Shown here: positions 12,358-23,220 of the stretch, piece after piece
Position numbering within the stretch: position 1 is the stretch's first letter
Layout of the letters: each line of letters begins with the position of its first letter
Assembly: GCA_002914845.1 (NCBI GenBank)
Contig: JXTC01000052.1
Coordinates: 1,041,911 to 1,105,910, forward strand
Source of the DNA: Trema orientale
Taxonomy: Eukaryota > Streptophyta > Magnoliopsida > Rosales > Cannabaceae
Reading direction: 5' to 3'
DNA: 64,000 bases
Notes under the pieces: model-generated
What the model was told of the DNA's origin: nothing
Database searches by the model: none
Seen by the model: the letters and a program-made list of their open reading frames with translations, nothing else
Program-made: the position numbers and the translations under genes

Positions 12358-14254
12358 ATATATATATGGGCACATATATATTGTGAATAGGTCTTTGATA
12401 ATTTACTTAATGCCCAATTCATATATGTTCATGTATTTATCTTTTACTCTAATGATAATTTCAGTTCTGCCATTATGTTTATAAATGCCAATAATTCATT
12501 TGATGTTGTTTAATCTCCACTCTTCGTTAATGACCAAAATGCTTTTATGAAGATAATATGAATGTCGTTGTTTGTATCTTAAAACCAATGCCTTATTAAC
12601 CTAAGCTGTGTATTTATATATCCAACTTGTAAATGTGAGATTACTTCATAGACCAGTGCCTACATAATTATTTGTATGCTATTCTCTGGCCAAAACAACA
12701 ACTAAACTTATGTCGTGATTATTGCCCTAGTCGTTTTATACCTTTGGATTACCCATAGGACTTATAGTCACAGCACGTACATGTTCCTCGTCGAACCCGG
12801 GAATAATCTTCTTTTAAGCATAGTGCCAATGATCCTGAGTAATGTAATTCCTTTGCCTCCCTAAGAACAATTAGCAACAGCAATCCATGAAAGAATATGG
12901 TAACAGAAAGAACTAGAAGAATTGAAATAGTGTATATACAGAGGAGCGAAGAAAGGGGTGGTGCCCGTAAAAGTGGGATGGATTTCGGAACTTACGTCAA
13001 ATGTGCTATGAAACGTAACATGAGCATATGCATGAAACGATATACTGTTAATCCATATGGTACCTGCACACTAACAAGATCTAAGTTTAGAAAAAACAAA
13101 AGAAAGAAAGAACAATTCAAACAGAATAGACAGAACAAAGCACTTCTTCTTTGCTAGATACTAAAATTCCATCCATTAAACAGACACGGAGCCAGATAAC
13201 TGTCAACGTAATACAAACAGAGAAGAATATTAGCAAGGGAAAAAAAAAACCCAATTATGGAACGCATAAAATAACTAAGGATTTCCATCTTAAACAGCTC
13301 TCGATATTCATTCAGGAACCACCCCCCCCCCCCCCCCCCCAAAAAAAAGAGCACAGATCAGAACTTGAAAATTAGTAGTAACTTACTAATTATATAAGTA
13401 AAACATACTAATTGAAAATATCAATGAATGCTTCAAGAAATCTTACTAATCAAGAAAGAAAAACATATGAATCAAAAAAATATATATATATATATATTAA
13501 TGAATGCTTCAAGAAAAGCTTCATACCCAAGTATATCTTGATGAATTCTGTAAGTTCAACTCCAGCACCTGCCACCAAAACCACACAAAATAAAACATAC
13601 AGAAACCTCAAATTGGGAACAAGAACCAGAATATCTCGTAAAGTTGTAGAAGAAAAAGTACTTTCTCGGGAAAATGAAATGGAAAATCCGGAGGTGGGTT
13701 GGACTTACCAGCATCAAAGAAGCCTACGCGAGGTGAAATGAAAACATCAAAAGAGTATCAAACTAAATGGGAATCAAAACGAAAGGAAATGAGACCACAG
13801 GGAACAGAAATTTCAAACTTTAACCCAAAATCCCCCAAAATAATCACTCAAAACTTATGAATTAGAACCAAAGTTCAGAATACTCACATCTCTTCGGCAA
13901 TCACATCATCGTCCGAACCAAATCAACCTCACCGAACCTCCACCATTCTCGACCTTCAAAAGACAAACAATGCCAAAATCAAATCCAAACTTTACAGAAA
14001 TCAAATCCAAGCTTGCGGAGACCTTGTGATGCATCGGCGGAGAGAGAGAGAACACGCGCGGGGGAGAGAAAGAGAGGGACCAAAAGAGAAGAAAGAGAAA
14101 GAGATCGTCAGAATGAGAGAAAAGAAGAAATATAAACGAAGAAGCTCGAGACACCTTCTGGGTTTAAACATTTTGCAGACGAGTTTGGATTAAATGAGAG
14201 GAAAAAAAAAATTTAACGTTCCAAAAATCCGCGCGAAAATCTCCTTTTGTTTTT
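12358..14254. other. Intergenic stretch with a poly-C run and a CT-rich tract
   Basis: No gene can be supported. The stretch has a 19-base C homopolymer at 13322-13340 followed by A8, a TA run near 13482-13498, and a GA-rich tract at about 14038-14140. Read on the minus strand that tract is CT-rich, like a gene leader, and is followed near 13890 and 13710 by GTGAGT/GTAAGT-type sites. These could be the remains of a leader exon, but no protein was recognised. Confidence 0.35.
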
Positions 14255-15197
14255 AGCGGGAAATCGCTATGCAGACGCAATAGGAAAAAAACGTCTACAA
14301 AAAGCCATTAACTATTGGTGCCTGGCGCCACCTCATTTATAAAGGTTATGCAGACACCATCCTGGATGAGCATCGGTTGATGTTTTGGACTTACCAAACC
14401 GAGCGTTCGGTTTTCAATTTTTTTTTTCAAATAAAAAATCAAGCAATAAAGAAAAATATATATTAAAAAAAATTAATATATTATTTGGTCGGCTAGGTCG
14501 GTTTTTAATCGAAAAAACCGAATTATTTAGATATAAAAATGGTAAGTCGGTTCTTTTTTGGCCTCTTCAGTTTGTTTGGTCGGCTTTTTGGGTTAGTCGG
14601 CCGATTTTTCGGCTTAAGTAGGAAAAAATAACTTTAAAGTAAAACTACTTATAAATTAGTAGCACAAAACAGCCTTAAAATCATAAATATGAAAATTCGA
14701 ATAGATATATATATATATAGATTTAGATATATAAATCAAACTTGGATATAAATATATATATATATTTATATCATAATTTGGGTGTTAGATAGTTACAAAT
14801 AAATTATTGTCGGGTCTCTAGGAAGTTGATAAATAATAACATTTAAGTTTTAGAAAATTTGAAAAAGAAATCAAATATTAGTTTTAATTAGGAATTTTTT
14901 TTATTTTATATAGTGTTTCAATATTTTAAATATGTAAATAATTAAATAAAAGGGAAAATATAAATTAAAGTATCGTTTCGATCGGTTTTTTACCAGTCAA
15001 TTTGGAGTTGAATCGAGAACTGACCAAACTAATTTCCGTTTTTTATTTTCAATTTTTTTGGTTTCAGTTTTAGTCAGTCTGTTTTTTCAGTTTGGCCATT
15101 TTTTCGTAGACTCATTCTTCGCGATGTGTCTATGTTGGAGTACTTTTGTAGATGCTTTTGATAAAATACGCCAGCAAAAGTCGTCATTCTTATAGTG
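14255..15197 (+). mobile_element. CACTA (En/Spm) transposon right end with a nested AT-rich insertion
   Basis: The sequence ends at 15197 with the inverse of CACTATAAGAATGACG, a CACTA terminal repeat. Subterminal motifs of the GACGC/GTCTAC type recur at 14265-14300 and 15100-15180. Between them, 14385-15110 carries CGGTTTT/CCGAA motifs in opposite orientations at its two sides and may be a second inserted element. The left CACTA border was not found and no transposase is visible, so this is a terminal fragment or a non-autonomous copy. Confidence 0.6.
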
Positions 15198-15559
15198 AAT
15201 TATACCTTTTTTTTTAAATCTAAAAAAAATAGAATAACCCTAATTGGCAAGTAACAAGACAGTTGAGATAACCAACTCACGGATTACTGTTAAAAAGATT
15301 TGACTTTTTTATTTCAAGAAATATGTTTGACCTACTTTTACCGTACAAAAAATCAAGATGAAAATATTAAATTAACTAAGAATATATATGAATAATTTTA
15401 CATCAAAGCTAATAGTGGAAATATCTATAAGTTGTATCGCTGTTTCAACTTTTTCAAAATTAATGATTTTATTTTAGGCTCAATCAAATAAGAAAAGCAC
15501 ACATCCTTTTCCATGTAACCATTAAATCATCAATACTACCTGTTATCAGGTCAGATGGA

Positions 15560-17380
15560 TGATTTTTCTTCAACCTAGATGGGAATTCTCTGTTGATTGG
15601 ATCATTGATTACAGCTATAGGTTCAGCAGATGCATTCTCTCTCTATTCAGTTGATGTTGCAGCATCACTGTTTGATGTTGTAACATAACTTTTTGGTTCT
15701 ACAGCAATATCAGCCAGTGTTGCAACGTGCAATCCTGAATAAGAATCTTCTACAACTTAATCAGTAAAGTTGTTTATCTCATTCTTCTTATAATCCACGA
15801 GTATGGTTTTGTCACCTGTCATGTGCTTAGAACACCCAGTATCGTTAGTAACACATATTCTAAAACAAGTCAAAGAAGAATAGTAGTTTAGATCTGACTT
15901 TTTGATCCATACTTTCCTTGTTTTGTTAGAAAGATCAATATTTTTCCTAGGTGTTTTTCGTTGGAAAGGAATCACATGTGAAAAGTATTTATTTTTCAAA
16001 AAATTCACCATGGTAAAACTCTGAGGTCTCATATGACCTTTAACACCACAGAAGTGATAAGTTGGAATAAACTTACCATACTTACATGTCGAACTAGATG
16101 CTACTGATTTGTGGTATGTTGCAACATGATATCCGTGTGTTGTAACATCAGTATGATTACCTGTAACTTGTGATGGTGAAGCAATTTTATTCTGTGTTGC
16201 AACATCAGTACTTGTTCTTGCAAAAGAGTTAGAAACAGAACTTTTAACAAAAATAGTTTTAGAGTTAGAGTGCTCACCTTTAAATCTGAGTCCTTTAAAT
16301 CCGAATCCTTTATAATCAGAACTGGATTTTCCAACTGACAAAATATGATCAAGCTTGTCAATTCCCGAATTCAACATCTTTAAGGACTTTTGAGTCCTTT
16401 CAAGATCAATTGAGACCTCTTTTAGTTTTGCTTCTTTTTCAGCCAGTAAGATCTCCAATTTTTGTACTTTGATCTCTGCGTTCTCCTTGAATTCAATAAG
16501 TACAGAAATTCTACCTTCAACAGAACGATTCTGATTCACCACTCTAATCCACTGAGAATACATATTCTTATATGACTCTTGGATTAATTCATCATCCAGT
16601 TCAGATTCATCACTGTCAGAATCACTATCATGATTTTTTTCTATCTCGGATATTGTAACATGACCACCAGATGCAGTTTGTATTGCAACATGACTTGTAG
16701 ATTTCTGCATAGAACAAACGTCATCTGAAACCAAAGAAACACCAAAGGCCACATAACTACTTACATGATCATCATCCTCCTCTTGACTGCCTTCTGATTC
16801 TTCATCACTCTTGATAGAGTTTACGGCTTTCGACTTCTTCTTTAGGGTGTTGGCACACTCAGATTGCACGTGATCATACCCCTCGCATTCTTTGCATTGA
16901 ATTCCCCTTTTCTTAGAAGAATTATATTTAGGAAAATTCATACCTTTATTGGTGTTGCTCGATTTTGACATCTTGCCCATATTTTCCAAATATTTATTGA
17001 AATTCTTTGTCAACAAAGCAAGATTTTTATCATCTTCATTAGCGGATTTAGACGCCGATTTTGAGGCTTTCTTTCTCTGCTTGAGATTCATCTCATAGGT
17101 CTGAAGTGATCCCATCAATTCATCAACTTTCATTAGATCAAGGTTGCTTTCCTCTATAGCCGTGAGTTTTGGTTGAAACCTGTATGGTAATGAACGAAAA
17201 AATTTTCTAACCATCTTAGTATTTGAAAATCACTTTTCAAGAGCAAAAGATTCGTTAAAAATATCATACAGCTTAGTAAAATATTCAGACAAGGTTTCAT
17301 CTTCTCTCATTCTCAATTGCTCAAATTTAGAGGTCAACATGGTTAATTTGGTTCTTTTCAAAAAGGTAATTGAATTCCTA
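15560..17380 (-). mobile_element. Ty1/copia (SIRE/Maximus-like) gag fragment, fossil
   Basis: On the minus strand lies a UBN2-type copia gag: a region ending LQTYEMNLKQRKK, a CCHC zinc knuckle near 16920-16860 (CKECEGYDHVQSEC), an acidic and coiled-coil linker, and the start of a protease-like segment (DTGCSKHMTGDK). The reverse transcriptase and RNase H regions and both LTRs are absent, so it is a truncated remnant with at least a couple of breaks. The linker contains repeated GTTGCAACAT motifs. It is old, judging by the loss of all other parts. Confidence 0.85.
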
Positions 17381-18549
17381 CTGAGTATGTGAATGCTCAC
17401 CCCTTATTTTTCTCTCTCAAGTAGTGCTCAATGTAATCTTGGAGATAGCTAAGTAGGAAGGAACTCGTTACTAATTATATAATTAGTAACTATGTAAAAT
17501 ACTTTGTTTATTTATCTTGGCATGTATTGATATTTAAGGGCATGTATCACGGTCTCGGTCTGTAAAACTATTATGCCTGGATTGTGAGGTTGATGATGAT
17601 GTTTGATTTTATTTTATAAATTTTTCTCAATCTATGTTTAGCAGTGATCACAAAACTGTTCGAATTTTACTTTTACAACTATTATATAAATTTTTTAAAA
17701 GATTTTTTGCATGTTTACCCCTTAAATTTATCGTCCTTTGGCAATCTGGCCCTAAAAAAAATCAAGTCCTTAAATTCACTATAGAATAGCAATTAACCCC
17801 AATTTTTAAATTGGGATCAAAATGCTAACAGACCTGGTCATGTGAGGGTCACATTGGGCATTTTATATGGTTATAATTGGTATTTTAGCTCTTCTATGGG
17901 CTTGGAGGAGGATAGAATGAAATTGGGGGTTTTTTAATTCAATTCTTAAGTGATTTCAAAACTAAATAAGATTATCTCCTAAAATAAACTAAATAACGTT
18001 AAATTCGAATTAATGTAATTTTCTCAAAATTATTATTATTATTTTTTTTTGTAAAACTAAATCTTCATCTCAAAAAACAAAAAACAAAAAAAAAAAAAAA
18101 AAAAAAAACAAATCCTCTTGCAAATAGTTGCCTCAGAGTGTCGCAAGCAACCATGAACCCGCCGTTATTGGTTGCAGTAAAAATTTAAAAAACAGGAACA
18201 TAGTAAGCGAGTGAATGATTAGTTGGGATAATTGATAATATGGGAGTACTTTTGGTAGAAAAACAATAAGAGGTTGTCATTGTTGCACATATCTATATCA
18301 CTCCATAGAAAAGCAGTGGTACTTCATCAACAGAAAAACACAAATCTAATTTCAGATTATCATTAAATGTTTAAAAAAAAACCAAAATCAAGAAATTGGA
18401 ATTTGGAGAAAGAATACAAGGAGGAAAGGGCTTTTCTTCTCATCCCACAAATCTCGACCTTATTCACTATATTGCATATACAATTCTTACAAAAAATAAA
18501 TAAATATAAAAATTTGAGAGCACAACAACAAAAATGACTTCCCAACAAA

Positions 18550-18906
18550 TTGCAAACCACGGAGAAGACGTGGAGGGTCCACCACGGCAAGACCATTCAC
18601 AAGCAAAAGTCACACCGACTGCTCGAAGAGATGTTTACTGCAATAGCTTCTCCCAGCTTAAACGACATCCGCACCATCGACTTCGACTGGCTCCGTCAAA
18701 ATAAATGGAAGAAGCAACGCTTCCCTGAAATTGGTCGCACCGTTGCGTACGACAACGAGGCCACCGCCTCCGAGGAGAAGCAGCACACGAGACTCCTCAA
18801 GGAGTCAACAGCAAGCACCTTCTTGTATGGGTGGCCATATCAAATTTCTTCATCGACTATTTGGATCTGGGAAAGATCACTTTGCCACAAGTACCGAAAT
18901 TTCTAG
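18550..18906 (+). other. Unrecognised open segment inside the MULE, possible captured exon
   Basis: The segment encodes a 118-residue open reading with a basic, Trp-rich stretch (DFDWLRQNKWKKQRF). A second frame is open from 18731. I recognise no family and see no splice sites that fix a gene model. The base composition stands out from the surrounding AT-rich DNA, which fits capture of a host fragment but does not prove it. Treat it as hypothetical; it is probably not an expressed gene. Confidence 0.3.
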
Positions 18907-19097
18907 GTTATGTTAATTTAGATTATTTTATTTAGTTTTTAAATAATTTCAGTTTTTCAAAGCCTTTAATTTTATTTCCCTTCAATGATCCATTAAGTAA
19001 TATAAATTACCAACTATATCCTTATAAAATGCCTTATGTGACCATCTGTTAACAATTTGACGGCAGTTAAGGAGTTGGGGTTCATTGCCGCTCTTTA

Positions 19098-19533
19098 ATG
19101 AATTTATGGCATGATTACTTTGTGGTAATCGTAATCGGAATAAATGAATGGGAGAAAAATAGAGGGGAATCGGAATCATATTTTATATTACGTTGTTTAT
19201 TTTAAATTTATGAGAAAAAGAATCAAAACTATTAAAACACCATTCATATGTCTACTTAACACAAGAAACATAATAGGAATGCTATAACTGACTGAATTAT
19301 AGATATTTTGGGGATTAAATTATATTTTAATATTTTAATTATAAATAGATAAATAAGAGTCTTTACAGCTAATGGTATTCCTTAGGATGTACGGGGAAGC
19401 ATTCTCATTCTTTTTCCCCAATTTTATGTGGAACCCACACAGTTCTCTCATTCCTATATTTTGGTAGACAACTAAATGGGAATCATTACCACATATATGA
19501 TTCTCATTACTTTTTAGTAAACATGCCATTAAG
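19098..19533. mobile_element. Tourist/PIF-Harbinger-like MITE nested in the MULE
   Basis: The inverted termini TGGCATGATTACTTTGTGG and the inverse of TGGCATGTTTACTAAAAAG enclose about 435 bp. Both continue into matching GTAATCGTAATC / GTAATGAGAATC segments, and both are flanked by TTA, the 3-bp target typical of PIF/Harbinger elements. There is no coding capacity. Confidence 0.75.
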
Positions 19534-19623
19534 GATTTCATTGCCAAGAAACTTTTTTCAGGGGCCAGATTGCCAAAGTGTGACAAATTCAAGGGGTAAA
19601 CATGCCAAAAATTCTTTTTTAAA

Positions 19624-20320
19624 TACTATTATTGAATTTTCATTTGTGAAATTCTCTTTCTGTCACTAGTTTGGGGTTTGGGTCGTGACACGTGTGTTCC
19701 ATATATAAGCTTAGGTGGAGAAAGCACAGGGATCCAAGAAATTATTTTTTCCATCTAAAATCAATTGTCGTTAATGTGAATTAAGTAGCTTGTAAAATAT
19801 GAGACAAAAACATTAATGTGGAGCCTATGCTAGAATAACGCTGTCATTATCCCTTTCTCCCCTGTCTCTCTCTATTATTGAGGAACAGAGTAGGCGCCAT
19901 CTCCCTAGTCCCTCTCCAGTACGGGGTTTTTTCATCTTTTTTTTTCGTTTTTATTTTTATTTTTGAAATAATTATTCTATTTGTGAAGGTATATGTCTAC
20001 TTATATCTAAATCTATAGTGTTTTTAGTCCGGTTAGATCTAAATCATTGGTGGTTCAGAGTTTTATTAGTAATTTATGTTCTATTATTGTGGTAGTTTTA
20101 ATTTAGATCTACATTATTTATGATACAAATCGAGAGGATAGTTTGTTATTTTCACAGATCATATTTTTCAGAAACTTCAATAAATCAGTCATTAGATCTA
20201 TTCTCTTTGTATATTCCTATTTGCTATGAATTAATATAATGTACTCATATAGTCAATTATTTTGAGAAAAGTTTTGAATGTTCCTAGGCCAATCTTCATC
20301 TGTGAAAATCGTTTTTAAAA
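19624..20320. other. AT-rich intergenic stretch
   Basis: No gene is seen. A T-rich run lies around 19925-19965. Nothing else stands out before the 39-bp repeats at 20325. Confidence 0.45.
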
Positions 20321-20324
20321 CTAA

Positions 20325-20440
20325 GCACGCATCACGACCAAGTCTAATACAGCCACCATGCTAGCACGCAATGCGACCATATCTGGTATAGCGATCGTGC
20401 TAGCTCGTGACGCGACCATGTCTGCTATGGTGAAGTATAG
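20325..20440 (+). repeat. 39-bp tandem repeat, about three units
   Basis: Units beginning GCACGCATCACGACCA (20325), GCACGCAATGCGACCA (20364) and GCTCGTGACGCGACCA (20403) are spaced exactly 39 bp apart and are far richer in G+C than the surroundings. The spacing is a multiple of three, but no protein is supported. Confidence 0.75.
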
Positions 20441-20459
20441 AGACTCATCGATTGGATCG

Positions 20460-21700
20460 AAGCGTTGAATATCTCTATAGAGAATTCTTAGGAATATCTC
20501 ACAAACAATGAAAACTATTAGCTATGATTAAGTTATTGTTCAATTGTTCATTATTACAAAATCTTTTGGGATACGTCTTGGAGGCAGTGATATGTCTACT
20601 GACAGAGTTCCATCTAAGTCAATACCTAAGATACTATTTTAAAATATGGAAAGGACATAAAGCTAGTTTATGTCATATCCATATTTGTAGCTATCCAGCA
20701 TACGTGCTGAAAGGCAAAATGACTAAGTAGGAATAACAATATGTATTGTATCTGTTCATAAGAAACCCAAAAGAAATAGAAGAGTGTTACTTCTATAGTA
20801 CTAAAGTAAGAAAGTATTTGTTAGAACAAATATCTCTTACTTGGAAGAAAACTATATGAAGTATTTAACCCCAAAGTAAGTTATTTCATAAGGAAATAAC
20901 TGATGATGTAATCAGCCTATCTATGAAAGATAGAATAGAACAAGCACTTAGGAGGAATAAATCATTGGAAAATCAACATATATCGAACTCTCATTGTAGT
21001 AGGCGGATTGTAAGACAATCTGATAGGTATTTGGGAATAGGAGAGTCCTATAACCTAGATTCTGATTACTTTATCTACAAAGAGGTAATAGATGATGTTG
21101 GTATAGATCTCTAGCAAAAGGCAATAGAATCCACATTAGAGTCTATGTACTCTAACAAAATCTGGGATCTTATAGATCTACTTAGAGGGATAAAACCTTT
21201 TAGATGTAAATTAGTCTATAAGAGAAAAAGAGGAATAGACTGGAAAGAAAAGACTTTCAAGGCAAGTTAGTTGCAAAAGGATTATATATAGAAAGAATAT
21301 CTATTCTGTTGTTATGATCAAGTCTATTGATATACGAAGTGTCCATTCGGATAGGGAAGAATCTAAACGAGCCATTAAAGATCATTAACATATCTTTCAT
21401 GGAGCTTTTCTCTAAGATCGTTGACAAGGTTCGTCTTTGTTCTGAAATCTTTGAATGTTATTTTGTCTTCAAGTTTATGAATCGATTCCCATTATACGAA
21501 ATTTCATGTAACTCGATTTGTTATTATAATATTAATTTAAGTTTAATGAAATTATTTTCTTAAAAAGAATACCTCTGTCATTTTATCTTTAGGATGTGAT
21601 GTCAAAACTGATAAGTACATGAAATTAATAGGTACTTATATTAGGAATGAAAGGCGTGCTTATTTCGAAGGTAAAATCTTTTTTAATTGTTAATAGGGTT
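20460..21700 (+). mobile_element. Ty1/copia integrase-to-reverse transcriptase fragment, fossil
   Basis: Plus-strand peptide segments match copia polyprotein order: the C-terminal integrase region (IWKGHKASLCHIHICSYPA, then a PKEIEECYFYS-type segment near 20770-20830), the variable linker (RRIVRQSDRYLGIGES near 21001-21045), and the start of reverse transcriptase (ESMYSNKIWDLIDL near 21140-21185, WKEKTFKA near 21240-21265). Gag, RNase H and LTRs are missing. The copy is heavily broken, with several breaks. The 39-bp tandem repeats lie just to its left. Confidence 0.8.
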
Positions 21701-22030
21701 AATTAATCTAAATTGATGTGCGGTTATGCCATCTGAGGGTGTGCAAATATAATCATGATGCAGAGAGAAAAGAGAAGAATAGGAAGAATAGGTAGAAAAT
21801 AAAGAGAACTAAAAAATACTCTTAAGTCTTACAAATAATAAATAAAATATAATCCTAATTTGAATGACAGAATTTTAAACAACTAAAACTACTAAATACA
21901 TAAAACTAAAAACTGTCTGAAATAATAATAAAGAACTTTATAATAATCCTAAATTATCTTAATTAATAAGAATATAAAATATCTAAACAGTTCTACCCCT
22001 ATAGAACCTAAGTTTGTTGATTCTATAGTA

Positions 22031-22645
22031 TCAGGAGTGCAAATTCGCATCTTCGCATCCATTTAGTAGAGGCTCTTTCATGTCGCTTTCTTTGCTAAAT
22101 TTGTTCAAAAATTTCTTTCTGATCCTTTTATCGGTTGATTCTTTCAGCTTCGACTTCAAATGTTTAATCTTGGAACCGATACTAAATTAAAGAGCAGAAA
22201 ACAAGAAATTATAATTTGATAGAAGTAGAAAAAAAAATTTTAAAAAGGAAAGGAATAAAATATATATATATTATAATTGAGCTGTAAGGATTTACCGCAT
22301 TCGGTCGAAGCAATTTCCATTAATTACTTCAATAGCAATCGCACCATTATCATCATAGAACCTAACTTCTTTACAGTTTTCGAATCGGTCTTCTGATAAT
22401 TCTAAAAATGTTACTCCTCCAACATCAAAATACGCCATTGTAAGATAACATGGAAAATTAGCGAGATAAAGTGTACTATAGGGTATATCTTTGTATGTAC
22501 CCGGCTCAATGTCTCCAAGATTTTTGTGGAATAGTATTTGTACATGATAACTTGGGGGTATACGATATAATTTTATACTAATACGATGTCCCGAACAATC
22601 ATTGTAAAATCTGATCGTCTGTCCGATATGGCTTAGGAATATCAT
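22031..22645 (-). CDS. Unrecognised three-exon gene, 166-aa protein
   Basis: The minus-strand gene is built from signals rather than one open frame. Coding exon A runs 22645-22296 and ends at a donor (ATGCG|GTAAAT). Exon B runs 22181-22031 and starts at the acceptor TTTAG|TATCGG. Joining them keeps one frame and gives 166 codons plus TGA. Exon A has its own acceptor (ACATGCAG|TGCAAA) at 22655, ten bases before the ATG, and a leader exon lies upstream. The protein has a mixed alpha/beta-looking N-terminal part (residues 1-116, with FYNDCSGHRISIKLY and YLTMAYFDVGG) and a lysine-rich tail (GSKIKHLKSKLKE, then KRIRKKFLNKF and EPLLNG). There is no signal peptide or transmembrane run. I recognise no family. 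The tail could be nuclear or membrane-surface basic, which is inference only. Confidence 0.7.
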
Positions 22646-23084
22646 CTTTTTTGCACTGCATGTACACAAGCATTAAATTAACAATTGCTTAATAAATACA
22701 CAATGATATATATATATATAATATCACTATAATGACTTACGAATAATATAAATTTATTATCCTTTTTATAATCAGCATGCATTAAGCTTTTTAATCGGAA
22801 AATAGCTTACAAATATTGTAATTATTTTATCGGCATGCATGTAGTTTTTATTTTTTATTTTTTATTTTTATTTTTTTGAAAGACCGCATGCATCAAGTTA
22901 TTGAGCGGAAAATTCGTATAAACTATTAGCGATTAATTTTTTTTTATGGAAAAAAAAAAAACAGTTTGAATAGAACAACTGAACAAATTTGTCAATTAGA
23001 CATCAAACCAATAATCTTCAACAACGTACAAAGTAAACGCAAGGAAATATTAGTACTTTAATTCTAGAGAGCCCTATAAACCAC

Positions 23085-23185
23085 CTTGAAGCTGAAGACG
23101 AAAGAGAAATAGTTAAGTGATAAGGGGATTGATGTTTGAGGAGAGTGTTGGTGAGTGAATTGTGTGAATTATGATCTGTGAAACG
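23085..23185 (-). other. 5' leader exon of the unrecognised gene
   Basis: Read on the minus strand this is CT- and CA-rich sequence with no ATG, ending in the donor CTTCAAG|GTGGTT at 23085. That is typical of a plant untranslated first exon. The intron to coding exon A would span 23084-22656. The start near 23185 is placed about 25-30 bp below the TATA box. Confidence 0.55.
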
Positions 23186-23210
23186 ATGAGGCAAATAAGG
23201 ACCTTCCTTC

Positions 23211-23220
23211 TTTTATATAA
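23211..23220 (-). promoter_or_regulatory. TATA box of the unrecognised gene
   Basis: The minus-strand bases TTATATAAAA lie about 30 bp before the CA-rich leader. Their position and match to the plant TATA consensus make this the likely core promoter. Confidence 0.6.

Larger units (their letters stand above)
17700..19614. mobile_element. Mutator-like TIR element, possible gene-capturing (Pack-MULE) type
   Basis: Terminal inverted repeats of about 70 bp (GCATGTTTACCCC then TTTGGCAATCTGGCCC) face each other at 17709-17757 and 19560-19606. The flanking 9-bp direct repeat TTTTTTAAA at 17691-17699 and 19615-19623 fits Mutator-like elements, though it is low-complexity. No transposase is visible. 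A segment at about 18560-18900 is richer in G+C than its surroundings and open in two plus frames, which suggests a captured host exon. A Tourist-like MITE is nested at about 19098-19533. Confidence 0.7.

Noticed and set aside
12897-13741. Plus-strand open frames in the 12.9-13.7 kb stretch.
   Set aside because: Low-complexity Lys/Arg/Asn-rich peptides read from A-rich DNA; no splice or promoter support.
9604-15197. A single 5.6 kb CACTA transposon from CACTACTAGAAATAT (9604) to the end at 15197.
   Set aside because: The 3-bp flanks differ (ACA versus AAT), the left side lacks the subterminal repeats of the right, and other elements lie between.
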